From a virus: DNA of 28,226 bases. Below, piece after piece: positions 20,606 through 28,226 of the stretch (position 1 is its first letter; each line of letters starts with the position of its first letter). Position numbers and translations under genes: made by a program. The DNA lies in the IMG/VR virus record IMGVR_UViG_3300009184_000157, positions 1-28,226 of that record; one strand, 5' to 3'. The notes under the pieces were generated by a model. The model saw nothing but the letters and a program-made list of their open reading frames with translations. It did not search any database and was not told the DNA's origin.

Positions 20606-22597
20606 ATGATCAAAAAGCGCGGCGATAAATTCGTAGTCACCAACAAGAGCGGAACAAAGGTATTGGGAACCCATCCTTCCAAGGAAGCGGCAGCAAAGCA
20701 ACTCGCTGCGATTGAAATTTCAAAGGCAAAACATATGCAACACGAAAACAAGCGTTTCAAAGATTTCCGTAACACTCTCACCGAGAGCGAGTACAAGGAA
20801 ACCCTCACGGGCTATCCCAATCGTGGCATCAACACCGAAGACGGACCAGTGAACTTTGGTCCCGAGCGCATGGCACAAATCAACGCCATGCTGAACGCCA
20901 TCAGCCGCAGCACCTTTCAGTCGCCCAATGAAGCGTTCATTCGCATCAAGACACGCCTGAACCTGCTCATGCTAGACTTTCCGTGGACTCCGTACCTGTG
21001 GAGCAACATCAGCCTTACTCCTCCACAGGCTCCGTCCGCCAATGCAACCGATCCTCGTGGAACGGTTACTGTTCCCGTGACCTTGTTTGGTCGCGTGGAC
21101 GGTGTTGACAGCGTGACCGGCAATGTCGTGATGAACGGCAAGGCAAACCCCACCGCAGGGCTAAAAGAATTCGCCCTCACAGTTAGCATTGAAATTGCTG
21201 AAGACGGTCTGTATCGCGTCACGGCTAAACTCGGTCCCAAGACCGAGCCTGTTGTTGCAGAAGAAGGCGTGGAGCATGATGGCGACAGCATTGACGAAAT
21301 GGCACAGACTCCTGCTCGTCAGCGGGACATGGAACACGCGATTCAGCGTGCCGATGTCAAGGCTCAACGCGGCTACGAAGCCAAGATGAACAAAACCGGC
21401 AAGGCTGCGGAGCGTGGACGCAAACTGGAAGACAAGCACGATACTGCTGTGCGCCGTCTGATTGCGCGTGATACCAAGGAATACGAGTCCGAAAAACTGT
21501 ACGGTCGCGGCGGCAAGATCGTGAAGGGCAAGCGCAAGCCAGTGAAAGAAGAAGTTGAACTTGATGAAGTTAACATGATGCGAAAGTTGGGTCGGATTGT
21601 TGGTACTGTTACTGCTGCTGCGGGTAACAAAGCGAAAGATGTGAAAGCCGATTACGAGAGTTGGCGTAAAGTGAGGGAGGAAATTAAGCAAGCAAAGAAA
21701 GACCTTGAATCAGTAAAAAAAGAAATTGCAACAGCAGATGCCGCTAGAGATGTTTGGGCATGGGGGAAGATAAAAGAATTGAATGCACAACTAGAGCGGC
21801 TGAAAAATGAAGAAAAAGAGCGTTTAAAAACAACCAATAAGGAAAAAGCCGAGCAGATTGAAGAAATGCACAAGGCAGGAGATTCCGTCAAAGTTCCCCA
21901 CAAGGGCAAGATGGTGAAGGGTAAGATTGTTCGCCACGACAACGGCGGAAGCGGAAAAGCACAGCAGCACGGCGGTGGCTATGTGGTTGATGTTGGCGAG
22001 TACGGCAGCATCACCGTTCCCCACCACAAGATTGTGAAGGAAGCCGCCGAACAGATTGACGAGTTGAGCAAGAAGACGAAGGACGCATATGTTGCCAAGC
22101 GTGGTTCGCAACTGTCGTCCATGTTGAGCGGACACACCCGTGGCAAGCAACTCACGGGCAAGCAGCAAGCCAATGCCGTCAAGGGCATCAAGACGGCTAT
22201 GGGCGGGAACAAAGATAAATCCAAACTCCCCAAACTACTGCCAAGAATGGCTACATTTGGAGAAGAACTCGTTGGCGGTCAGAAGCGACTGGATGTCAAC
22301 AAGAACAAGCGACTTGACGCACACGACTTTGCTCTGCTCCGCAACAAGAAGAAGGCGGTCAAGGAGTACACCGAGATGATGCCTGGCATTCCTCTCATGG
22401 AGCCTGATCCAACAATCTCGCAAGCGGATCAAACCGGCAAGGGCAAGCGGTTCCACAAAAAGGCTCTCAAGTCTTCAATGGAAGAAGCCGCCAAGAAGCC
22501 GGTCAAGAAGGCTGATCCACACTCGGGAGCCAGAAGCGTGATCAACAAGCAAAAAGCCATCAAGCGCACATTGGATCAGCACGGTATGCGTTGGTGA
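20606..22597 (+). CDS. 663-aa multidomain protein with EF-hand-like loop and several LxE/IxE sites
   Basis: Residues 1-42 (MIKKRGDKFVVTNKSGTKVL) form a small domain common in phage proteins. Next come RFKDFRNTLTE-S (50-60), a beta-rich part (about 80-215), helical and Lys-rich parts, and a KOW/SH3-like beta segment (about 425-475, GDSVKVPHKGKMVKGKIV). An EF-hand-like loop follows, D563-x-N-x-N-x-R-L-D-x-x-D574. Sites fitting L/I-x-E occur at NTLTE-S, SIDE-M, VELDE-V and QIDE-L, suggesting a polyprotein cut by the prohead protease. An internal ATG at 20735 with AAAGG could start directly before the leader. No clear Shine-Dalgarno at 20606. Function unknown; a head-internal protein precursor is my best guess. 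Confidence 0.72.
   Translation: MIKKRGDKFVVTNKSGTKVLGTHPSKEAAAKQLAAIEISKAKHMQHENKRFKDFRNTLTESEYKETLTGYPNRGINTEDGPVNFGPERMAQINAMLNAISRSTFQSPNEAFIRIKTRLNLLMLDFPWTPYLWSNISLTPPQAPSANATDPRGTVTVPVTLFGRVDGVDSVTGNVVMNGKANPTAGLKEFALTVSIEIAEDGLYRVTAKLGPKTEPVVAEEGVEHDGDSIDEMAQTPARQRDMEHAIQRADVKAQRGYEAKMNKTGKAAERGRKLEDKHDTAVRRLIARDTKEYESEKLYGRGGKIVKGKRKPVKEEVELDEVNMMRKLGRIVGTVTAAAGNKAKDVKADYESWRKVREEIKQAKKDLESVKKEIATADAARDVWAWGKIKELNAQLERLKNEEKERLKTTNKEKAEQIEEMHKAGDSVKVPHKGKMVKGKIVRHDNGGSGKAQQHGGGYVVDVGEYGSITVPHHKIVKEAAEQIDELSKKTKDAYVAKRGSQLSSMLSGHTRGKQLTGKQQANAVKGIKTAMGGNKDKSKLPKLLPRMATFGEELVGGQKRLDVNKNKRLDAHDFALLRNKKKAVKEYTEMMPGIPLMEPDPTISQADQTGKGKRFHKKALKSSMEEAAKKPVKKADPHSGARSVINKQKAIKRTLDQHGMRW
20735..22597 (+). 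other. Possible internal start placing a capsid-targeting leader at the N-terminus
   Basis: ATG 20735 is in frame with the 663-aa protein and has AAAGG about nine bases upstream. The product would begin MQHENKRFKDFRNTLTE-SEYK, with the leader motif at its N-terminus as in the other genes, leaving residues 1-43 as a separate or extended module. Confidence 0.38.
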
Positions 22598-22606
22598 TCC
22601 CAACGC
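22588..22606 (+). repeat. Inverted repeat across the stop codon (possible weak terminator)
   Basis: GCGTTGG (22588-22594), loop TGATC, CCAACGC (22600-22606) is a perfect seven-pair stem spanning the TGA of the 663-aa gene. It is followed only by AACTTTATC, so a weak or factor-assisted terminator, or an RNA 3'-end stabiliser, is more likely than a strong terminator. Confidence 0.5.
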
Positions 22607-22615
22607 AACTTTATC

Positions 22616-22999
22616 ATGGATTTCAAAATCTTGAACCGCGACAATTTCATGCTGTACGCAATGGGGAACTACACCAATCCTGATTGCTTGGGCATGGCTG
22701 AATTCACCGAAGACCTTTCAAAAATCAAGTACATAAAGCGGTTGCTCAAGAAGTACCACCGTAGCAGCAGGATACGCCCCATCCTGCTGCTTAATCATTT
22801 GCTGATAATGGGGAATGTTTTCGGGCAAATTTCCTCTGCTCGTATGCTGTTTTACAAGTTGGAACCGGAGATTCATCCCGCGCTCAAGACGGTCCTGCTG
22901 TATTTGGAATACATAGATGACGGGATGATTTTTGACGGACTGGTGATGAGCGAAATTCCAATGGACACCACACTGGCTCAAATATTGAGGAAACTGTAA
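22616..22999 (+). CDS. Small conserved T4-like-phage protein, 127 aa
   Basis: The product MDFKILNRDNFMLYAMGNYT is helical throughout. The stretch IKYIKRLLKKYHRS, then RPILLLNHLLIMGNVFG and LFYKLEPEIHPALKTVLLYL, resembles a small protein that I associate with many T4-like marine phages (pattern YIKRLFxKY...RLILNHIIxLxNVFG...LFxKI). Its role is unknown to me. The ATG follows the hairpin by ten bases without a clear Shine-Dalgarno, and its stop shares a base with the next ATG (TAATG). Confidence 0.74.
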   Translation: MDFKILNRDNFMLYAMGNYTNPDCLGMAEFTEDLSKIKYIKRLLKKYHRSSRIRPILLLNHLLIMGNVFGQISSARMLFYKLEPEIHPALKTVLLYLEYIDDGMIFDGLVMSEIPMDTTLAQILRKL

Positions 23000-23502
23000 T
23001 GCCCAACTCACCACAAATACCGTTCTTGGCACACAACAGCACCGTGAAGGCGTGGTGTTGGACTGGAGTCACGATAACACAGTCTACCTCCTCGCCCACA
23101 CAGGCTACTGTGGATGATGTTTCGTTTATTGACGGGTACAATCTGCGTTTGGATGCTGTTACTCATACCAACGCACTACCAAGCATCTACGCGATTGAAA
23201 ACGGAAATGTTTATAATGCAAACCTGAATACTAGTGGTGTTGCGGTTGGACCGTATGGTGCCCTTCGGTTCTCATTTATTACCCCCATGCGAGACACCAA
23301 ATACAAAGTGTTTGTGCAGTTTTGTACGCCCGATCCGTACATTCCGTATGCCCATGCACTGAATTCCTCAATATATCCTAAAACCACCACAGGATTTTGG
23401 GTTAGAGCAGGACTTCCAGTAACCAGTCCGGGGTCATCAACAAATCAAATGACTAATGTAACACTTTTCAATGGATCCAACATGAGAGTCATCGTGCTAT
23501 GA
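22999..23502 (+). CDS. Tail or fibre-associated beta-domain protein, 167 aa
   Basis: The product starts MPNSPQIPFLAHNSTVKAWCW and is beta-rich with almost no charge clusters. The pattern FIDGYNLRLDAV, then ALRFSFITPMRDTKYKVFV and TTTGFWVRAG recurs twice in the next protein (LDGYGISGVTRAGTGIFGIS; IENGFNIKGVS then YDLSFVQPM), so all three are copies of one structural domain. That, its coupling (stop TGA inside ATGA) to the giant spike-like gene, and its composition suggest a virion surface or tail protein. No catalytic motif is seen. Confidence 0.7.
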   Translation: MPNSPQIPFLAHNSTVKAWCWTGVTITQSTSSPTQATVDDVSFIDGYNLRLDAVTHTNALPSIYAIENGNVYNANLNTSGVAVGPYGALRFSFITPMRDTKYKVFVQFCTPDPYIPYAHALNSSIYPKTTTGFWVRAGLPVTSPGSSTNQMTNVTLFNGSNMRVIVL

Positions 23503-26500
23503 TCGCATTATCTTCCACATCATCGTATACTTCCGTTCCCGCAAATGTGCCAGGCTGTGATGCGTGGGGAAGTTTCACCGTTGGTTCTCCGGGAAAGGTT
23601 ACCCTACTGGACGGCTACGGCATCAGTGGTGTGACACGGGCAGGCACAGGAATATTCGGAATTTCTTTCTCAAATCCCGAACGCTTTAGTAACGGCGCGT
23701 ATGTGGTGCTGGCTACACCTGAATTCTCAATTGATGCTGGTTACGGACCACTCACCGTGCGTTCTTCTGGTGGTGCCACTGCGACAGGACTATCGGGTGG
23801 TGTACAAATTCGTACATTCACATATTCAAGAGGATTCCACCCCGGTGGCGGCACTGCTGAACTGAATGATCCCCCACCAGGAGCATATCGTGTGAATCTG
23901 GCAGCGTTTTCGTTTGCCACAGAAAGTGATCTGCGTAGTGTTGCTGTAGCCAACTACCAATCGTGGAGCGAAAACTTCAATAATTGGGTAGCGCCAGAAT
24001 TATCGGGTTCGCTACAGCAAGCCCCGGCGACTACAAATAATATTAATCCATTTGGCAGCAATGCCGGTGTTTTTTCTTTTGCTGGCAGTAGCAGCGTTTC
24101 CAACTATGTTTCCAAGGGAAGTGGTTCGGCAGGAGTAACATATACTTTCTCGCTGCACGCAAAATCAATAGATGGAGCAACACTGCAAGTGCTTTGTGGT
24201 GGCGGTGGAAACAACTTTGGATACAATTTCAATCTATTGACCGGTGCCGTTGTTTCTGTGGCTGGCGGTGGAGGACAAGTGGCTTCAGACGGAAAGATCA
24301 CTAGTCTTGGAAATGGGTGGAAACGACTGTCTATGGTGTTTAATGCTACAAACGCACCCACTCCCCTATTTAAGAACGCTTTTGACAACAATAATTTCTT
24401 GGTGTTTGGAGCGCAACAAGAAGAAGGTTCTGTTGTCACTCCATACATCAAAACGGAAGCAACTGCTCCAGTCTACGGTAATCAAGACGCACGCAAGCGG
24501 TTGGTGCCTGGTGCGGGTGGATACGGTGCAGACGGCAACACCTACGCATCCACACCGTACAAGAATTTTGACAAGCGGCGGGCTGTTGCCTACGGAACCA
24601 TTGTGATTCCAGTAAACAAGAGCAACAGCAGTCCAGTGAGCGCGTACATTGAGAACGGCTTCAATATCAAAGGCGTGTCCGCAGGAGGCAACTCGCTGTA
24701 TGACTTGTCGTTTGTGCAGCCAATGGCAAACGACTCTTATTGCGTGATACTGTCTGGAGAGTACGAAAGCACAGACTACACTGCTTTGGGTGAAGAGTTC
24801 TCTCTGCTGTCGGTTCGTGCGGGCACAGGCAACAAGTACAAAACCGCAAACGGTTTCCGTGTGGAAGAACTGCGGCAGAACCCTGCGGACAATTCGTGGA
24901 CACAGCAGAGTACACGCTATCAAAAAGGATTCACTCAGCGCATTCACTTCATGGTGTTTGGTGAATTTATTCAGGGGCAGTCGTGGTTCTTGACCAATCC
25001 CAACATCTCGCGGCTGTCGGCTCCTGCTGGTCCTGAAGACTACAATGTCTGGCTTTCCAGTTGGATGGATCCTGATTACGGATACGAAGTGGTTGGTGGA
25101 TCAGCAAGGACATCCGCTGAGTATGATGCGTATCGTCTTTTGGAAAGCCAAACAGCCATTCAAGCCGGAAACTTCGGTGTTGCTCCTCTGCTACTGACAT
25201 ACGACAGTTTTGGTTCTCCAGGAAACAATAGATGGAAAGACCTCGGACACACAGGATCCACACCGTATCTCATCAACCGAGCAATAGATCGGTTGAAAAG
25301 CATTCCAAAATCAAGACGAGCGTGGTATCCGCGACACCTCCCGCCGGTGATGATTAGTCCACATGATGAAAACATATCAACCCATCACCCGTTCCATTCA
25401 AACCAGCAGTATTGGGCACAGGGTCCAGACGGTGTTTCATACGGAAGTGGATGGAACGGTTACGGAAGCACTGCTGCACTCACTACCGCAGTTCACGGAC
25501 CGTCACTTTCGGAAAGAATGTTTCTTCCAGCAGATAATGTCACTCTTCGGAAATATTGGGACAATGGCGTAAACGCCACACCGTTTGATTTCCCTGCTGC
25601 GCGAACTGCACTGGGTGGATACACGGGCATGGCATTGGGAGCCACGGTGTCGGTTGGTGATGTTGGTATAACACTTACATTTTCACAGGGATGGACGCTA
25701 CAGTTCTGTGACATGATATTCGGTCGCACAGGTGGCGTGGGCTGCACCTTCTATGTTGGTGATTCTAGCACAAACACCACCTACGGCGTAACAGCAAATG
25801 CAGGTGAAAGCAAGTTTGTGCGTGTACGCGGCATGGACTCTAGCGCAACTGCACCGACAGCATTCAATTTGGGAGGCTCCACTTTTGATGTGGTCAAGCG
25901 AGTGGTTATTCCTGGTGCCACCCTTGTGGGGGGCAGAAAACTGATGGGAATTTTCCCGGACAAACAGTCTGAGTTCATACAGACCATGTTCAGTGATTTC
26001 TTGGACAGAATAGGAACCGGTGTTGTCACAGACAGACCAGGCTCTACACCGACCCCTATTGAAATCTCGTATGTGTTTGATGATCACGAAGACATTGACT
26101 ACATGGGTATGTACTATCTTGGGGCAAGCAGAGGACTTCCTAGAAAAGTAGTGTCTCGTTCCACGGGATACACCGGATGGAGTGGAACACCACAGGGGGT
26201 ATCGGCTTGTTTCCTGTATGACGATCTTGGATTCAGTGCTGGCTACACCGGATATGTGAACTCCGCTGATCCTGACTACTTGCGTGCAATCGTAACTGAT
26301 CCGCGAGTAACCACATACAAGTTTGATCCCAACGGTATAACCACTGATTCTTCTCACACACTCAACAGTAGGTTCTTAGACATATACAATCGTTTGGTTA
26401 CCGTATACGGAAAGGGAAAGGCTCCGTCTGGTGCCACTCCTGGTTCGCTTGCAGAGGCGATGGAGTGGACATATCTCACCGGAAGAGCGTACAGTTCGGG

Positions 26501-27902
26501 AGCCTCATTCGGTAGACTTCCAAGTGGTTCAAGCGAATATCTTAGTACTGCGTATGTGGGTGGCGGTGGCAGAGGCAGAGAAAATCTAGCATCGTATTAT
26601 ATTCAGACAGCGTTTGATGCTGCACTATGGGAACTGCTAGACAGCCACTACCGAGTTTTGGGGTATAAGCCAGCACTAGATCGCGGCATAAAGGTTGGAA
26701 ACTATCAGCAATGGTACTCTACTGTTGAAGACGCGATGTACTCTCCTAGCGGAAATTTCACACCGGCTTTGAGAATGCCGACCGGAAGCCGACTGTTGGT
26801 TCAACCCAACTTCTACGGTTCTATAGGAAATTATGATGGTATCGGTGCGGAGTACAACATAGGAAACCGTGGTTGCTATGTTGCAAATCCGCAAAATGAT
26901 GTTGAGCGTTACTATTTTGGTGGTGCCACGGCTTTTGATCTAGAGCCAAGTTACGACTACAACCCACCAGCAGGAACCAAACGATTCTTCCATAAAACCG
27001 CACTCAAGGGAGTGGCTGCGTATAACGCTGTTGGTGTTACCCTGTCTCCTGTTTCTGGACTGTCTGCTGCGGCAGCGTATTCTGCCACCGATACAGGAAT
27101 AACTGCTTGGAAGGGGTTCACATATCGTGCAGGAGATATACTGACGATAAATGGAAAAGAAATTGCCATCTCGTCTTACATCACCGGCGGAAATCTTGGT
27201 GTCGGCGGCAAGGTGTATGTGCGTCTTCACGATACCGTTGGTAGCAGTGGAGTGGAAGGCAACAGTTTCCATGTGTATCAAGCGTACAACAATCCAGGTT
27301 TCTTGTCATTCTTGAAAGATTTGCGACAATTGCGTGTCATACAACGCGCTACTCCCGATCTACACACCCGATTCTCTCCGTGGATTACTTCTCCGCACTG
27401 GACAGTATTTGGGTATAAAGGTGACCGAAGATACTGGTGGGAAATATGCTACCATCTGTACCTAGCGGGAGCAGGTCCGTTCGTGCAGTGGTGCGATAGT
27501 AGTTCCGAGGCTACGCCTTACAGATTGGAATCACCCACAACCCGAGCGCAAAAAGACGGTGATATGGCAACAATGCAGCGAATGTTGGACAACATCAGAA
27601 ACATTAGCGGAAACAGCAAGTGCGGAAAGGGGTTGGTGCAAACCATACAGCCACTTGGAGACACCGTGTATGTTTCAGGATCCAAACTCTTGTCTGGAGC
27701 AAACGAAGGACTGTACCTGTGGAGAATTACCGTTCGTCCAGGATCGCCAGGCGAAAGACTAGTGCTTCAGCAAAACACAAGAAAAGACATTCCAGACACC
27801 CTAATCATAAACGATGTTGTCACAACAGAATCTCCACACGGTCAGCGTGGTGTGTGGCTGCTCACCAAGTCAGCAGTACCACCAGCGTACACCTTAGTGT
27901 AA
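23499..27902 (+). CDS. Giant tail-spike/fibre-like protein, 1467 aa
   Basis: Residues 1-145 are a first copy of the beta domain shared with the previous gene. About 150-320 (SWSENFNNWVAPELSGSL ... GNGWKRLSMVF ... FGAQQEEGSVVTPYIKT) is a carbohydrate-binding-module-like jelly roll common in phage adhesins. About 345-485 is a second beta-domain copy. From about 490 to the end is a large region with long aromatic-rich stretches (YNVWLSSWMDPDYGYEV, PPVMISPHDENISTHH, YWWEICYHLYLAGAG) that looks like an enzyme fold, perhaps a glycosidase-type barrel, ending in a beta tail. I cannot place active residues. A receptor-binding or glycan-degrading spike is likely. The ATG overlaps the previous stop in ATGA. 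Confidence 0.8.
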   Translation: MIALSSTSSYTSVPANVPGCDAWGSFTVGSPGKVTLLDGYGISGVTRAGTGIFGISFSNPERFSNGAYVVLATPEFSIDAGYGPLTVRSSGGATATGLSGGVQIRTFTYSRGFHPGGGTAELNDPPPGAYRVNLAAFSFATESDLRSVAVANYQSWSENFNNWVAPELSGSLQQAPATTNNINPFGSNAGVFSFAGSSSVSNYVSKGSGSAGVTYTFSLHAKSIDGATLQVLCGGGGNNFGYNFNLLTGAVVSVAGGGGQVASDGKITSLGNGWKRLSMVFNATNAPTPLFKNAFDNNNFLVFGAQQEEGSVVTPYIKTEATAPVYGNQDARKRLVPGAGGYGADGNTYASTPYKNFDKRRAVAYGTIVIPVNKSNSSPVSAYIENGFNIKGVSAGGNSLYDLSFVQPMANDSYCVILSGEYESTDYTALGEEFSLLSVRAGTGNKYKTANGFRVEELRQNPADNSWTQQSTRYQKGFTQRIHFMVFGEFIQGQSWFLTNPNISRLSAPAGPEDYNVWLSSWMDPDYGYEVVGGSARTSAEYDAYRLLESQTAIQAGNFGVAPLLLTYDSFGSPGNNRWKDLGHTGSTPYLINRAIDRLKSIPKSRRAWYPRHLPPVMISPHDENISTHHPFHSNQQYWAQGPDGVSYGSGWNGYGSTAALTTAVHGPSLSERMFLPADNVTLRKYWDNGVNATPFDFPAARTALGGYTGMALGATVSVGDVGITLTFSQGWTLQFCDMIFGRTGGVGCTFYVGDSSTNTTYGVTANAGESKFVRVRGMDSSATAPTAFNLGGSTFDVVKRVVIPGATLVGGRKLMGIFPDKQSEFIQTMFSDFLDRIGTGVVTDRPGSTPTPIEISYVFDDHEDIDYMGMYYLGASRGLPRKVVSRSTGYTGWSGTPQGVSACFLYDDLGFSAGYTGYVNSADPDYLRAIVTDPRVTTYKFDPNGITTDSSHTLNSRFLDIYNRLVTVYGKGKAPSGATPGSLAEAMEWTYLTGRAYSSGASFGRLPSGSSEYLSTAYVGGGGRGRENLASYYIQTAFDAALWELLDSHYRVLGYKPALDRGIKVGNYQQWYSTVEDAMYSPSGNFTPALRMPTGSRLLVQPNFYGSIGNYDGIGAEYNIGNRGCYVANPQNDVERYYFGGATAFDLEPSYDYNPPAGTKRFFHKTALKGVAAYNAVGVTLSPVSGLSAAAAYSATDTGITAWKGFTYRAGDILTINGKEIAISSYITGGNLGVGGKVYVRLHDTVGSSGVEGNSFHVYQAYNNPGFLSFLKDLRQLRVIQRATPDLHTRFSPWITSPHWTVFGYKGDRRYWWEICYHLYLAGAGPFVQWCDSSSEATPYRLESPTTRAQKDGDMATMQRMLDNIRNISGNSKCGKGLVQTIQPLGDTVYVSGSKLLSGANEGLYLWRITVRPGSPGERLVLQQNTRKDIPDTLIINDVVTTESPHGQRGVWLLTKSAVPPAYTLV

Positions 27903-27911
27903 AGGAACCCC

Positions 27912-28097
27912 ATGCCCAAAATCAAAAAATTCTCAAAGTTCGTTTCCGAAGATTTTCCGCCGCCCATCGCTACTCCCACCAACAACACAGGCAACGGGAA
28001 TATTGCAGGACTTTCGCCTGATCTTCCGCCCGTGAAGACTCCTTCGCAGCGCAAAAGAAAATCAAATATTGGTCGCCGTAAACCTCCTGTAGCCTAA
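27912..28097 (+). CDS. Small basic protein with targeting-like N-terminus, 61 aa
   Basis: The product is MPKIKKFSKFVSE-DFPPPI followed by a Pro/Asn/Gly segment (NNTGNGNIAGLSPDLPP) and a basic tail (QRKRKSNIGRRKPP). F-S-K-F-V-S-E keeps the spacing of the leader in the 8240-17091 genes, so it could be cut after Glu13, leaving a small basic peptide. AAAGGAA lies upstream of the ATG. Similar Asn/Gly/Pro small proteins occur in T4-like phages; function unknown. Confidence 0.7.
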   Translation: MPKIKKFSKFVSEDFPPPIATPTNNTGNGNIAGLSPDLPPVKTPSQRKRKSNIGRRKPPVA

Positions 28098-28100
28098 ATA
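28094..28100 (+). promoter_or_regulatory. CTAAATA late-promoter-like box
   Basis: AGCCTAAATACTT overlaps the TAA stop of the 61-aa gene and precedes the ATG at 28138 by 37 bases, with AAAGGAAGTG between as Shine-Dalgarno. Confidence 0.62.
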
Positions 28101-28137
28101 CTTTTGTCGGTGGGCTTTACAGAAAGGAAGTGACCAC

Positions 28138-28226
28138 ATGATTAGTCCTGAACTGATTTCGCTTGTTGGTGGCGCGGCTACAGGCTTCCTGTTCCGATAC
28201 ATGGCTCAGAAGAGCCAGGATCAAAA
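28138..28226 (+). CDS. Membrane-type protein, N-terminal fragment (runs off the window)
   Basis: The open frame reads MISPELISLVGGAATGFLFR and continues YMAQKSQDQ to the window end. Residues 5-22 are a hydrophobic, Gly-rich helix suited to a membrane anchor or small holin-like protein, but only 29 residues are present. Start support: AAAGGAAGTG about ten bases upstream and a late-type promoter box at 28094. Confidence 0.72.
   Translation, partial: MISPELISLVGGAATGFLFRYMAQKSQDQ

Noticed and set aside
25320-26110. PhoD/metallophosphatase domain in the 1467-aa protein, from SPHDEN and DDHEDID
   Set aside because: The two motifs alone are not enough: the usual ordered metal-ligand series of that family is not visible around them.
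1-28226. CRISPR arrays, insertion sequences or integrase genes
   Set aside because: I saw no regularly spaced direct repeats, no transposase motifs and no terminal inverted repeats; the repeats present are the short blocks and hairpins already listed.

Overview
The window looks like part of the genome of a large tailed phage, most likely a T4-like (contractile-tail superfamily) virus. The evidence is tightly packed genes with ATGA/GTGA overlaps, two phage-style tRNA genes, small phage-type hypothetical proteins, and a very large tail or spike-like protein. A recurring CTAAATA box that resembles the T4 late promoter core (TATAAATA) precedes rightward genes. Many rightward proteins begin with short N-termini resembling the capsid-targeting peptides of T4 internal proteins. 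The host cannot be read from the sequence. No terminase, portal or major capsid gene is recognisable here.

Region 1 (1-5409, minus strand): small genes and two tRNA genes (Leu-CAA with a short variable loop, Arg-TCT) lie downstream of a MoxR/CobS-like AAA+ ATPase. Upstream of that lies a large CobT-like protein with an HExxH motif, an acidic linker and a VWA/MIDAS domain. Both big genes have a sigma70-type promoter whose -10 box ends 6-7 bases before the ATG, and neither has a Shine-Dalgarno, so leaderless mRNAs are likely. The two upstream regions share sequence blocks. A 125-aa gene is a free-standing paralogue of the ATPase N-terminal domain, including an AT-hook-like RGR motif.

Region 2 (5410-7394): a divergent intergenic region, then a rightward operon with an HExxH SprT-like protein, an FmdB-type zinc ribbon, a small CxxC protein and a basic protein. 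It ends at a strong intrinsic terminator.

Region 3 (7395-20596): a rightward, probably late, gene block. It includes a PD-(D/E)XK-like protein, five translationally coupled genes (the last with an HNH nuclease domain), and a ParB-like multidomain protein. It also holds an acidic/basic proprotein, an MGME1/Cas4-like exonuclease, a ligase-superfamily (KWDG) protein, and a GRFQPPTSGH nucleotidyltransferase fused to a Cys-rich domain. Many of these proteins start with M-x-F-x-x-Y/H-L-x-E, which matches the T4 gp21 protease rule of cutting after L/I-x-E. My main hypothesis is that this is a set of proteins packaged into the capsid, processed there and possibly injected with the DNA, and that several of them are nucleic-acid enzymes.

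Region 4 (20597-28226): a 663-aa multidomain protein with an EF-hand-like loop and several LxE/IxE sites, a small conserved phage protein, and two proteins that share a beta domain. The second of these is a 1467-aa tail or spike-like protein. A small CTS-like protein and the start of a membrane-type protein complete the window.
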